Shown: positions 52,315 through 61,516, counted from the stretch's first letter. The stretch is 64,000 nt of DNA from Anaerolineales bacterium UBA6055 (GCA_002428985.1 DIYL01000005.1:62001-126000); one strand, 5' to 3'. The notes: generated from the sequence alone by a model not told the origin. Numbers and translations are program-made.

Positions 52315-53955
52315 ATGACAATTAACAAGACGATTATTGAGAGCTATGAAAAAACACCCTATCCATATTTAGGGTATCAGCAGACACACCCTGATACATC
52401 AGCCAGCATCGCACGTTTGCTAGGGTTAAATCCGACAGATATTGAACAGTGTCGGGTGTTAGAGGTTGGTTGCGCGGTGGGTGGTAATCTTGTGCCAATG
52501 GCCTATGCATTGCCTGAAAGCGAATTTGTGGGCTTTGATATTTCGCCCGGTCAGATTGAAGCGGGACAAGCCATTATTAGTGAACTTGGATTAACAAATA
52601 TCGAGCTGATGACGCTGGATATTATGGATGCCACGGCTGATAAATTGGGTAAATTCGACTATATCATCGCGCATGGGATTTATTCATGGGTGCCCGACGA
52701 TGTACGTGATGGACTGCTCAAGATGTGTCGGGACTTGCTAACTGAAAATGGTGTGGCGAATATCAGTTATAACGTGTTACCCGGTTGGAAGATGATGGGT
52801 ATGTTGCGTGATATGATGCTGTATCACACACGCGATACAGATAACCCCGATGACCAAGTGCTTGAATCACGTGAGTTGGCGCAATTTTTGGTGGAGTCCG
52901 TGCCTAAGTTGAATAAAGGCAATGTCTCATTCTTTAGTAGCTATCGGGATTTTCTGGAAGGGTACAATGAGTTTGTACTTAAGGGGCGCGACGAATCCTC
53001 GTTTCCGGCGAGTTTAATGCTACACGACGAAATTGCAGTTGTGAATCATCCGGTGTATTTTCATCAGTTTGCAGAACATTGTGAACAGCATGGTCTGCAA
53101 TACGTGTCGGAGTCGACGTTGAGTAAAGTGATGCCGACGAATATGCCACAAGATGTCGCCCAAGAAATGATTGAAATGTCAGGCGATATTATTGAGATGG
53201 AACAATATATGGACTTTCTGTATAACCGCACATTCCGCCAGACTTTGATTTGTCACGAGGAACGCGAGGTACAACGCCGTCTATCTCCTGATCTAGAGAT
53301 GATGTCCAAGTTTTATATTGCATCCAATGCCCAATTATTGACGCCGAATGCGATGATCGGTGAAAAGGGAGTTGCCCGTTGGAAGGGTACTGATGGTGCA
53401 GAATTTGCCACAGATAATCCGATCACAAAAGAAGCGATGCGCATTTTACTGGATATATTCCCGCAGTCGATTGCATTTGATGAATTACATAAACAGATTA
53501 TGCAATCGGTGTATAGTCGGATGCCGGATGGTGAGTCACAGCATCGAGATATGAAAGTCTTAGCGGCGCAGTTATTGCAGATGTTTACCTATAGCGATAC
53601 GTTGGTCGAATTCCATACGGCGTTAACACGTTGCACGACTAAAGTCAGTGATCGCCCAAAGGTGAGTGATGTGGTGCGTTGGTTGGTGGCACAGGGTTAT
53701 CAGACTGTTTCCAACATGCGCCATCAACGGGTGCAACTTGATGGGATGGCACAATTGTTGTTGCCGTTACTTGATGGGGAACACTCGCAACGTGCTTTGA
53801 TCAATGCCATCAAGGGGTGGGTTGAAGAAGGTAAGGTTAGCTTCGAAAATCAAGATGGCAAAAAATTGACCAAAGCTAAATTGCAGTCACGCATCAAGCA
53901 AGAGTTGAACGAACAATTGCGCTGGTTTGCTCATGCGGCATTGTTGATTGAGTGA
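52315..53955 (+). CDS. SAM-dependent methyltransferase with PKMT-type regulatory domain
   Basis: 546 residues from the ATG at 52315 (AGGA 6 nt upstream). Class I methyltransferase core: motif I RVLEVGCAVGGNLVPMAYAL, motif II FVGFDISPGQIEAGQ, post II FDYIIAHGIYSWVPDDVRDG. The middle (about 215-310) matches the methyltransferase regulatory domain found in PKMT-like lysine methyltransferases (FLEGYNEFVLKGRDESSFPA, LHDEIAVVNHPVYFHQFAEH), and the last 150 residues are a winged-helix C-terminal domain. The protein substrate is unknown. The last 31 nt of the gene plus the next 5 nt form copy 1 of a 36-bp direct repeat. Confidence 0.88.
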   Translation: MTINKTIIESYEKTPYPYLGYQQTHPDTSASIARLLGLNPTDIEQCRVLEVGCAVGGNLVPMAYALPESEFVGFDISPGQIEAGQAIISELGLTNIELMTLDIMDATADKLGKFDYIIAHGIYSWVPDDVRDGLLKMCRDLLTENGVANISYNVLPGWKMMGMLRDMMLYHTRDTDNPDDQVLESRELAQFLVESVPKLNKGNVSFFSSYRDFLEGYNEFVLKGRDESSFPASLMLHDEIAVVNHPVYFHQFAEHCEQHGLQYVSESTLSKVMPTNMPQDVAQEMIEMSGDIIEMEQYMDFLYNRTFRQTLICHEEREVQRRLSPDLEMMSKFYIASNAQLLTPNAMIGEKGVARWKGTDGAEFATDNPITKEAMRILLDIFPQSIAFDELHKQIMQSVYSRMPDGESQHRDMKVLAAQLLQMFTYSDTLVEFHTALTRCTTKVSDRPKVSDVVRWLVAQGYQTVSNMRHQRVQLDGMAQLLLPLLDGEHSQRALINAIKGWVEEGKVSFENQDGKKLTKAKLQSRIKQELNEQLRWFAHAALLIE

Positions 53956-53960
53956 GGCAA
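53925..53960 (+). repeat. 36-bp direct repeat, copy 1 (end of the methyltransferase gene)
   Basis: Covers the final codons (FAHAALLIE), stop and 5 following bases. Copy 2 at 55001-55036 agrees at 35 of 36 positions (A/G at position 16). The 1040 bp between the copies hold one AT-rich ORF. After copy 1 the sequence goes on AATAAACCG; after copy 2, TACAACGCC. Confidence 0.9.
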
Positions 53961-53982
53961 ATAAACCGTGTATTGGATGTGG

Positions 53983-54864
53983 TTAGATTAATCCGTCTAT
54001 CTCAAATTGTAGAACCTTATTGTAACGTTCTATGAAGCTATTTAGTGCGTGTGTACTGAAGACTTTACCTTCTTTACATACTAAAAGTGGAACGTTTTTC
54101 CATGCAAAGATGAAATTCGTGTTTAATTTAATGAGTTGATTAATGACATGTAATAGTCTTATATATGCGTCTGCACTATGTGGCGTGAGATCGATCAGAT
54201 AGTTTGGGATAATTAATTTTTTCACTCGAAAATCATGAATATCAAGTTGCCTAAGTGTTATGTCCGATGCAGGAAAACTGAGAATTGTCATATCAGAAGC
54301 TTTTAAAGGCAAGTTGTCGATTCTAAGAAGGTCAAGTATATGATGATGTATCCTATCTTTGTTTTCAAAAGATGATGTCACAAAGATTTGGTGCGATTGA
54401 TTGATGTAATAGTCAGGTTTCCATTTCTGTAGATCATTGATACCCTTAGTTTTAATTGGAATTAAATCTGAGTAGTATTTTGTATCTTCCCAACCGTCAT
54501 ATACGATATTTGATTTGCGGATAAGTATAGGAAGATCACCCTCAACCAAATCTAATGTTGTAGTCTTTAACACATAAGCGACTAACTTTGCCCATTGTTC
54601 TGTCCCATTTGTATGACAAAGTAAGGTCAAAGTAGTTTGCATATACATTCCGTATTTAGGAAAGTGTCTATTCGGATGATCCGGCACAGCATAGTTTAGC
54701 TCCATTTCACCATAGCCAAGGTATGCTCCACATGGATGTTGACTATTGGGCGTATCCGAGACGTATAACTCATAAGAATCTCCGAGATAGTCAAGTAAGT
54801 CAACGAAAAATTGATTTGGATTTGAGATTTTTGAGACAAAATGTAGATGTTTATAAGATGTCAT
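53983..54864 (-). CDS. Orphan AT-rich protein inside a repeat-bounded insertion
   Basis: 293 residues, ATG start, no strong ribosome site. No signal peptide or TM helix. Aromatic- and His-rich; begins HLHFVSKISNPNQFFVDLLD and contains PCGAYLGYGEMELNYAVPDH and PNYLIDLTPHSADAYIRLLH. It looks like a single-domain cytoplasmic protein of alpha/beta type. It resembles in style small immunity or accessory proteins carried on transferred segments, but no family is recognised and no toxin lies beside it. It is transcribed against the methyltransferase gene and is much more AT-rich than either flank. It is wholly contained between the two 36-bp repeats, so it came in, or was duplicated into place, as part of the insert. 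Confidence 0.68.
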   Translation of the reverse strand: MTSYKHLHFVSKISNPNQFFVDLLDYLGDSYELYVSDTPNSQHPCGAYLGYGEMELNYAVPDHPNRHFPKYGMYMQTTLTLLCHTNGTEQWAKLVAYVLKTTTLDLVEGDLPILIRKSNIVYDGWEDTKYYSDLIPIKTKGINDLQKWKPDYYINQSHQIFVTSSFENKDRIHHHILDLLRIDNLPLKASDMTILSFPASDITLRQLDIHDFRVKKLIIPNYLIDLTPHSADAYIRLLHVINQLIKLNTNFIFAWKNVPLLVCKEGKVFSTHALNSFIERYNKVLQFEIDGLI

Positions 54865-55000
54865 TTATAAATTTTGCACTAGTAATTTGATTTACACTGT
54901 TAAATAGCTAATTCTCAGATTTTTTCATAGTTTTATTTTATCACGACTTGTAGATTTTCTTGTTCTTCGCGATAAAAGGAATTGAATAGGTAACACATCA

Positions 55001-55036
55001 GTTTGCTCATGCGGCGTTGTTGATTGAGTGAGGCAA
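55001..55036 (+). repeat. 36-bp direct repeat, copy 2
   Basis: Non-coding copy of the end of the methyltransferase gene. With the 13 bases that follow, it forms a 12-bp perfect hairpin that copy 1 cannot form. This suggests copy 2 keeps the original junction and copy 1 was made when the segment between them was inserted. Confidence 0.9.
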
Positions 55037-55049
55037 TACAACGCCGCAT
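55009..55049. terminator. Hairpin terminator, probably the original one between methyltransferase and glycosyltransferase genes
   Basis: ATGCGGCGTTGT (55009-55020) pairs perfectly with ACAACGCCGCAT (55038-55049) over a 17-nt loop, followed on the plus strand by ATTTTAC. It lies 3 nt beyond the end of the convergent glycosyltransferase reading frame. Before the insertion it would have ended the methyltransferase message, whose last codons form its left arm. Confidence 0.65.
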
Positions 55050-55052
55050 ATT

Positions 55053-56225
55053 TTACGGTGTGTCGGTTGAGTAAATTGGAGTTTTTTGTTTCGTGAGTTG
55101 TTCCAATAATGTGACAGCATGCGATGGCTCAGGGAGTATGTCGATTTTATCGCGTAGCTGTTTGGTGTTTTTATGGTAACTTGGGGGATTCAGTACTGTT
55201 GAGACGGTTTCTTTTACTGAATCGGGTGTTAGTGTGATCGGGTCAAGTATTTCCGCAACGCCAAGTGCCTGACAACGGTCTGCATTATGCGGTTGGTCTG
55301 CGCCCATTGGTATGAGCACCATCGGCAGACCATGTGCCAGCGTCGCAATTACACTCCCTGATCCTCCATGCGATACAACGCAATCGACCTGCGGTAATAA
55401 TGTCAGTTGTGGGATGAATTGCTCAATCTGAATATTGTCTGGTTGGCTTCCAAATTCTGTCGGGTCGATATGCTTACCGACTGTCACAATAAGATTGATC
55501 TTGAGCGTGCTTAATCCAGATAGGACCCTCGAAAATAAATCACCTGACTCTGTATTAAAGACTGTGCCCAATGTGAAATAAATTGTCGGCGCATTGGGAT
55601 AGTGCTTTTTCAGTGGATAAGGTTCTCTGCTTTTTTGTGCATGGGGGCGAATCCAATGGGTAGTTTTGGGATGCGGAAAGTCAGGATCACGATAGTCGGG
55701 TGGTACAGGCGCAATATATAGATAACGACTGAGCATATCAAGTTGTGGGTCGGTTGATAGATTATAGTCTGCACGGACTTCATTGAGTGGCTCGGCTACA
55801 ACTTCTGGACGAATAAATGATCCTGCGGCGATGACTTGTACAACAACATACGGAATCTGGAGATGCTCGGTAATAATCATTGTGCCAAAGTCGGTCTCAT
55901 CACAGACAATAATGTCTGGCTTTTGATCTTAAATGATTGGGAGAATGGCCTCAGCTTTCTTTCGTGCACCCACTCTGGCGAATTTTTCGCGCAAGTCATT
56001 ATCTTCTCGCTCACGGTCGAGGGGCAATAAGGCTTGTTGTTGTGGCTTACTGGTGTTGGCTTTACCCATCGTAATCACTTCAAATCCATGTTTTTTAACT
56101 GTATCATTCATGGCTGCACTACATACAAACGTGACCTGATGTTCTTTTTCTTGTGTAGCTTGAGCAATTGGAACGAGTGGCAAGAAGTGCCCTCTCCCGC
56201 CGACAAAGGAAAATAGAAGATGCAT
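55053..56225 (-). pseudogene. UGT/MGT-type glycosyltransferase interrupted by one in-frame stop
   Basis: Reading from the ATG at 56223-56225 (GGGAG upstream), the N-terminal half HLLFSFVGGRGHFLPLVPIA runs to a TAA at 55929-55931. The same frame then carries on without a break (DQKPDIIVCDETDFGTMIIT) to the stop at 55053, for about 389 residues, the normal length of this GT1 family. The donor-binding half is intact: TIYFTLGTVFNTESGDLFSR, VDCVVSHGGSGSVIATLAHG, LVLIP-like PMVLIPMGADQPHNADRCQA. A single nonsense codon is thus the only lesion seen. The 3' part could be translated from an internal ATG at 55880 but would lack the acceptor domain. A sequencing error is the chief alternative. Confidence 0.85.
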
Positions 56226-56346
56226 GTAAATTCTCCCTGATATGTTGGTGATGATTTGGTGAAGCTGGTATGAGTATTTTGCAGTCTGAACCCTGAGGTA
56301 TTGTATCATGATTTGCATTCTGAAATTGTCATATTAAAGGTGTAAC

Positions 56347-56748
56347 ATGCCAAACCTTAACCTCAAAAAAATATCGACCTATCTCATCAGTTTGACATTT
56401 ATTAGTGCTGGTATCGGACATTTTATTTTGCCGGATATTTTTCTAGAGATTATGCCACCACAATTGCCACTCCATTTGGAGGCAGTCTATATTTCGGGAA
56501 TATTTGAGATCCTTGGTGGAATTGGCGTATTGATACCACGCTTCCGTAAGATGGCGGGATATGGGTTGATATTGTTGTTGATTGCGATTTTTCCGGCGAA
56601 CATCTATATGGCCTCATCACCGGATGTCATGCCCATAGTACCAAACTGGATTGCTATTGCCCGCTTACCGTTCCAATTTGTGTTTATTGGTTGGATTTAT
56701 TGGGCAACTGCCCGTCCTGTATCTTCTGAATCTGTTGTGCCTGCATAA
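56347..56748 (+). CDS. DoxX-family membrane protein
   Basis: 133 residues with four TM helices. ISAGIGHFILPDIFLEIMPP, YISGIFEILGGIGVLIPRFR and ANIYMASSPDVM follow the DoxX pattern. DoxX-like proteins sit in the inner membrane and are linked loosely with quinone or thiol redox functions; the role here is unknown. It starts 122 nt from the divergent glycosyltransferase pseudogene and is not clearly in an operon. Confidence 0.85.
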   Translation: MPNLNLKKISTYLISLTFISAGIGHFILPDIFLEIMPPQLPLHLEAVYISGIFEILGGIGVLIPRFRKMAGYGLILLLIAIFPANIYMASSPDVMPIVPNWIAIARLPFQFVFIGWIYWATARPVSSESVVPA

Positions 56749-56838
56749 TCAAATGAATAGTTATTGAGCAGTGTGTTTAATTTAATCAAGATTCGATTAT
56801 ACTGACGATACAAATTTCTTGATAAAAGAGGATAACTT

Positions 56839-57879
56839 ATGACTAAGATAAATCGTCAATGGCGGCTGAAAACCCGTCCAGAAGGTATGGTCGATACAAG
56901 TAATTTTGATTGGGTTGAAGAGGAACTTGGCGCATTGCCTGAGGATAGTGTACGGGTGCGGAGTGTGTATTTGTCACTGGATCCAACACAGCGAGGGTGG
57001 ATGCGGGCACAACGTGGCTATCGTGATCCGATTGGAATCGGGGAAGTAATCGTTGGATCGGGCGTTGGCATCGTCGATGAATCGACACATGGGGCATATA
57101 AAGAAGGTGATATTGTCGTTGGGATGCTTGGTTGGCAAGATTATGCTACATTTACAGGCAAAGGCGTTGATAGTTTGACGCAGGTTCAACCGATGGATGG
57201 TGTGCCACTGCATTATTATCTGGGTGTACTCGGGTTTATTGGTATGACCGCTTACTTTGGCTTATTGGATATTGGTGACCCCAAAGAAGGCGAGACCGTT
57301 GTAGTCTCGGCGGCGGCTGGTGCGACAGGCTCATTGGTTGCGCAGATTGCGAAAATCAAAGGATGTCGCGTTATTGGAATTGCTGGTAGTGATGAAAAAT
57401 GCGCTTGGCTGACAGATGACCTCGGCTTAGATGGTGCGATTAACTATAAAACTGAGGATGTATTTGCGCGGATGCGAGAATTGTGCCCTGATGGTATTGA
57501 TGTGTACTTTGATAATGTCGGGGGTGATATCCTCAATGCGGCATTGGCACTCATTAACAATTATGCGCGGATTGTGGCTTGCGGTATGATCTCGATGTAT
57601 AACGCGGAGGCACCTGTACCGGGACCATCAAATATTGTGAATTTGATTGTGCGTCGCGCTAAGATGGAAGGCTTCATTGTGCTTGATTATTTCCCACGTG
57701 CGATGGAAGCGATTATGCCATTGGGACAGTGGTTGATGAGTGGACAGATTCAGTTCCGTAGTGATGTTGTTGATGGGCTGGAAAATACAATTGATACGTA
57801 TAATCGCTTGTTCACGGGTGAAAACTTCGGTAAGTTAATTATGAAAGTTGCCGATGATCCGATGACGGAAGCTAAATAG
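56839..57879 (+). CDS. Zinc-free MDR oxidoreductase (CurA/leukotriene B4 12-hydroxydehydrogenase-like)
   Basis: 346 residues. NRQWRLKTRPEGMVDTSNFD at the start and YLSLDPTQRGWM match the NADP-dependent double-bond reductase group. The nucleotide motif is VVVSAAAGATGSLVAQIAKI, and YFDNVGGDILNAALALINNY and ARIVACGMISMYN are typical of CurA-like enzymes. No zinc-binding Cys set. It should reduce alpha,beta-unsaturated ketones or aldehydes with NADPH, a detoxifying role. RBS AGAGGA lies upstream of the ATG; a weak hairpin follows. Confidence 0.92.
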   Translation: MTKINRQWRLKTRPEGMVDTSNFDWVEEELGALPEDSVRVRSVYLSLDPTQRGWMRAQRGYRDPIGIGEVIVGSGVGIVDESTHGAYKEGDIVVGMLGWQDYATFTGKGVDSLTQVQPMDGVPLHYYLGVLGFIGMTAYFGLLDIGDPKEGETVVVSAAAGATGSLVAQIAKIKGCRVIGIAGSDEKCAWLTDDLGLDGAINYKTEDVFARMRELCPDGIDVYFDNVGGDILNAALALINNYARIVACGMISMYNAEAPVPGPSNIVNLIVRRAKMEGFIVLDYFPRAMEAIMPLGQWLMSGQIQFRSDVVDGLENTIDTYNRLFTGENFGKLIMKVADDPMTEAK

Positions 57880-57890
57880 ACCTAACTTAT

Positions 57891-57910
57891 GGGTGAAGAC
57901 TATTTCGCCC
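57891..57910. terminator. Weak hairpin between convergent genes
   Basis: GGGTGAA (57891-57897) pairs with TTCGCCC (57904-57910) with one G-T pair, 6-nt loop. It lies between the CurA-like gene and the end of the SulP gene. Confidence 0.4.
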
Positions 57911-57931
57911 TTAGAAGAACTGTTGTTGGAA

Positions 57932-60181
57932 TTATTCCAAAAGTGCCTCGACAATATGATTTGTCGAGCTAAGCCGTTCTGATACAACGGTTGCAATAAA
58001 GATGTGAAAACTCGAGGCTGCCTCTGGATGATCTTCATTCATCTGATAGAGTGCGCTTCGGGTTAATTTGTAGAATGTACCTGCTTCAGCGACTATCACT
58101 GATGCAGAGCGTGGACGATCCAGATAAAAGCCGACCTCACCGACAATTGTTCCCGCGCGCATACTGCGTAAGCGAATTGATTTGCCATGTTCTGTATTGA
58201 GCTGAATATCGACACGTCCCGACTCGATGAAGTACAACGCATTCGCATCTTCGTCTTGACGAGCGATATAATCACCAACTTGTACGTCAATCCGTGTTAG
58301 GTATTTCGATAGCAACGATATATCGAGCATACGCATCATTGGCCGGCTCTCGATTTGTTCGCGAATACTGACGTGTTTAGGCTCCGGAATTTCTGACTTT
58401 TCTAATAGCTCATTTTCACACCATTCCATTGCTCGGTCTAGATCTTCAAATTCGCTGGCTAAATCGGAATCGAGCGAACCGTAGCCATAATTGACAAGGA
58501 TGTCGCGTACTTGTGGGCTGACATTAGCAAAGATCATATGGATACCATGTAACGTTGCAAGTTGCTTGAGTTTTGCAAAATCGACGACGGTGGAGACATC
58601 GATACCTCGCACTAATCGAAAGTCAAGAATGACATAGAGTAGGGCTTCCTGTTCTGCATCCATAACACGGGCTTTGATACTCTCGTAAAATTGGTTTGAT
58701 GTGCCGAAGAATATGAAACCTTGTAAACGTAGTATCCAAACATATTGACCAAGATTTCGTAGAAGTTTTGTTTCGTCATAAGATCGTTCAGTGTTACTGC
58801 GTAAAACACTCCCAGAAAATTCTTGCTTCACAATGCTGATGCGACTGTATTCAACCGCAAAAACAATAATGGTCGCGACAATGCCGACAACAACACCTTG
58901 CAAAAAGCCAACTAAACTAATGACAATGAAGATACCAAATAAGATGAGGTAATCTGTGAGGGGGAGTTTAAACCATGTGTCATAGAGCCATTCAGCCAAA
59001 AAATTAAACCCGAGGTACATTAATAACCCGCCGAGAATAACGCGTGGGAAGATTGTGATAATATCTGCACCAAAAACAAGCGTGAGACCGATGAGCAAAG
59101 ATAAAGTAATACCAACAAATCGACCATAGCCACCACTACGATGCACTAAGGTTGTGAGGGTGACAGATTGAAACCCTACTATGCCACCACCTAGCATACC
59201 GATGAGTGCGTTACCCGCCCCTGTAACTGTAAGTTCTCGATTAAGGTCGAGCTCACGGTCGACAACCAGTTCGAGTGCGCTGGCGTTAAGCAATAGATGA
59301 AGCGAACTAATGATGATGATAACAGCGATACCGCTGGCATGTGCAAAAATAAACATGCCATCAAGCTGTGAGATGATGGAAAAATCAGGAAGTTGCCAGA
59401 GTGTTCCATCTGACATTCCGTTAATAAACCATCCATCTTGTGTGATGTCTTGTATGGTCATATCGCTTGTGATGACTGCACCATAAAATAAGATGACTGC
59501 ACCGACGATGACAGCAGGAAGGACAAACTCATTATGTGTACGGCGTGTTAAGACCAATAGCACACATGCAATGACAAGCCCCGGAAACCAGTGGCTTAAT
59601 ACATCACCACTAAGCAGCGTAAATATAGTATGAAGGCTGAACTGTAAATCGGTCATGACATTGAGTGCACCCTGTACCAATAACCAGCCTGATCCAGCTA
59701 AAAATCCACCGATTACTGGATAAGGAATGTAGCGAATAAGATTACCTGCATTGAGCATGCCGAGTATCAAGAAGAAAAGACCAGTCAAAATTGATGTGAG
59801 GCTGATGATAAGTACAACTGAATAAAACAGAACATCGTCGGGCATGGTTGTTGGTGCAGAAACAATCAATCCAGTAACGATTGTTGCGAGAATAGCTGCT
59901 GCTGTACTTTGCGTATGGGCAATGGTCGCACGGTCTGATCCAAACGCGGCGACGATAAAGCTGATAATCATCGCACTGACTAGTGTAATGCCGATACCTG
60001 TTACGTAATAGCTGGCGAGTCTACCGTAGAAAATGAGCGCAGAGAATGACGTGGCATAAATTATTGCAATGAGCCATACAACCAGGCTAGAAAAAATGTT
60101 GCTGATAACATTCGTTGGGTGCAAGGCAGAACGTAGTCGATTGGCTGTGGTTTGATGATGTGCTTCTATATTGGTACTCAT
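57932..60181 (-). CDS. SulP-family anion transporter with STAS and cyclic-nucleotide-binding domains
   Basis: 749 residues. Residues 20-440 form the SulP transporter core of about 12-14 TM helices (IRYIPYPVIGGFLAGSGWLL; ELDLNRELTVTGAGNALIGM; GGYGRFVGITLSLLIGLTLV). Residues about 475-585 are a STAS domain (LQGFIFFGTSNQFYESIKAR, VILDFRLVRGIDVSTVVDFA). Residues about 620-740 form a cNMP-binding fold (GDYIARQDEDANALYFIESG, RAGTIVGEVGFYLDRPRSAS), with the phosphate-cassette region GEVGFYLDRPRSAS intact. It probably moves sulfate, bicarbonate or another anion, with gating by cAMP/cGMP or a voltage-like signal. It is a single-gene unit. Confidence 0.92.
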   Translation of the reverse strand: MSTNIEAHHQTTANRLRSALHPTNVISNIFSSLVVWLIAIIYATSFSALIFYGRLASYYVTGIGITLVSAMIISFIVAAFGSDRATIAHTQSTAAAILATIVTGLIVSAPTTMPDDVLFYSVVLIISLTSILTGLFFLILGMLNAGNLIRYIPYPVIGGFLAGSGWLLVQGALNVMTDLQFSLHTIFTLLSGDVLSHWFPGLVIACVLLVLTRRTHNEFVLPAVIVGAVILFYGAVITSDMTIQDITQDGWFINGMSDGTLWQLPDFSIISQLDGMFIFAHASGIAVIIIISSLHLLLNASALELVVDRELDLNRELTVTGAGNALIGMLGGGIVGFQSVTLTTLVHRSGGYGRFVGITLSLLIGLTLVFGADIITIFPRVILGGLLMYLGFNFLAEWLYDTWFKLPLTDYLILFGIFIVISLVGFLQGVVVGIVATIIVFAVEYSRISIVKQEFSGSVLRSNTERSYDETKLLRNLGQYVWILRLQGFIFFGTSNQFYESIKARVMDAEQEALLYVILDFRLVRGIDVSTVVDFAKLKQLATLHGIHMIFANVSPQVRDILVNYGYGSLDSDLASEFEDLDRAMEWCENELLEKSEIPEPKHVSIREQIESRPMMRMLDISLLSKYLTRIDVQVGDYIARQDEDANALYFIESGRVDIQLNTEHGKSIRLRSMRAGTIVGEVGFYLDRPRSASVIVAEAGTFYKLTRSALYQMNEDHPEAASSFHIFIATVVSERLSSTNHIVEALLE

Positions 60182-60323
60182 TTGTAAACTTTCAAAACGG
60201 TGTGGCTGTCATCCGGCATCAACGATAGGATGTTAAGACACTATTATATAATTCTTAAATTCTTAATGTGGTGAGTATACGCCTATCGAAAAAAGCGTGC
60301 AACTTGGCTAAGATGATGGATCA

Positions 60324-61427
60324 TTGATTAAAATTTCCAAACGCCTTAAGGATATTGCGCTCGTGGATACTTACGACTACAAAAACATCACGGATTATTT
60401 ACAACATCTTTATCAGTGTAAGCCGTTCGCACGTAGCGGGATTGAACATCCGGTAACAATTTATTATCCAAGTGAGGCGCAGATGCGGGATGTTGATAGT
60501 GTGCTTGATCTTTATCCGCCGACGCAAGAAGATAAAGATTATGCAGCATATGATTATAGTTACTTGAGTAACCTGCAAAATAGTAAACCATCACTATTTA
60601 ATGGACGCACGTTTACGTTAAATTTTATCCGAGAAAATCCATTAAAAATGCGAGGTGCGTTAGGGCATTATTTTGATATGCTGGCAACGTGTGCCTCACT
60701 TGAAAATGAGTTGCGTGATGCTGTTGCTGAGGGATGGATGCGTGCGCCGTCGCGGGCACAATATCATCGTCATGTCGAACCAAAAGATGCAATTCTTCGA
60801 GGAACACGCCGGAGTGCTGCCATTGGTATCGCGACGTTAACCGTGTTTAATGACAATGGTACTTATAAAGCAATCCTTGCTCGTCGTTCCAATAAAACGG
60901 CCTTCGATAGTGGGATGTATCATGTGCTACCGGCGATGATGTTCCAGCCGACGACATCCGATTTCTCGCATCCAGAACATGAATGGAGTATCAAGCATCA
61001 GGTGTTCCGCGAGGTGTTGGAAGAGATGTTCAATATGCCGGAAGAATTGGACGCGACCGAATGGGATTTCTTTTATCAGCACCCAGCGATGGTCTATTTA
61101 AAGGAGTTGATGGATAGTAGACAGGCGCACCTGTATGTAACGGGTATAACCCTCAATTTGTTGACCTTACGCCCTGAAGTGAGCACGCTCTTACTGATTC
61201 GTGAGCCCAAATGGTATGCACGGATTACTGCACCTGATAGTGATATACCATTCATGACAGCTGACGAGACTGTTAAAGATAGTGTGGTGGTCGCCCCGAT
61301 GATGACGGACAATGAATTTCTGGGACATTTCCCAGAAAACTTGTATCTGCGGATGCCAGCACAAGCCACTGCGACGATGTGGCTAGGGATCGATTTGGCG
61401 CGCAAAGAGATTATGCGGGGATTTTAA
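60324..61427 (+). CDS. Uncharacterised protein with divergent Nudix-like core
   Basis: 367 residues from a TTG; a GTG at 60363 with AAGGA upstream is an alternative. The middle third looks like a Nudix fold: SAAIGIATLTVFNDNGTYKA, ILARRSNKTAFDSGMYHVLP, then WSIKHQVFREVLEEMFNMPE, where REVLEEM matches the helix part of the Nudix box but the G-x5-E part is not found at the right place. The N-terminal 150 residues are unfamiliar (TYDYKNITDYLQHLYQCKPF). The C-terminal GITLNLLTLRPEVSTLLLIR adds strands. It may bind rather than cleave a nucleotide-like ligand, but that is speculative. Confidence 0.65.
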   Translation: MIKISKRLKDIALVDTYDYKNITDYLQHLYQCKPFARSGIEHPVTIYYPSEAQMRDVDSVLDLYPPTQEDKDYAAYDYSYLSNLQNSKPSLFNGRTFTLNFIRENPLKMRGALGHYFDMLATCASLENELRDAVAEGWMRAPSRAQYHRHVEPKDAILRGTRRSAAIGIATLTVFNDNGTYKAILARRSNKTAFDSGMYHVLPAMMFQPTTSDFSHPEHEWSIKHQVFREVLEEMFNMPEELDATEWDFFYQHPAMVYLKELMDSRQAHLYVTGITLNLLTLRPEVSTLLLIREPKWYARITAPDSDIPFMTADETVKDSVVVAPMMTDNEFLGHFPENLYLRMPAQATATMWLGIDLARKEIMRGF

Positions 61428-61488
61428 CATAATCTGTGCGCTATTAACTGGACACGAAATCCGAATCATGTCATCATAATATTGTGAA

Positions 61489-61516
61489 AAAGGATGGATA
61501 TATGGGTTCATCCTTT
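61489..61516. terminator. Hairpin between the Nudix-like and HEAT-hydrolase-like genes
   Basis: AAAGGATG (61489-61496) pairs with CATCCTTT (61509-61516), 12-nt loop. Followed by AAAAAC rather than a T-run on the plus strand, so it is only a weak terminator candidate. Confidence 0.4.

Noticed and set aside
55929..55931. Recoding of the glycosyltransferase stop
   Set aside because: The codon is TAA, not TGA, and no slippery sequence or stimulatory hairpin is seen next to it.
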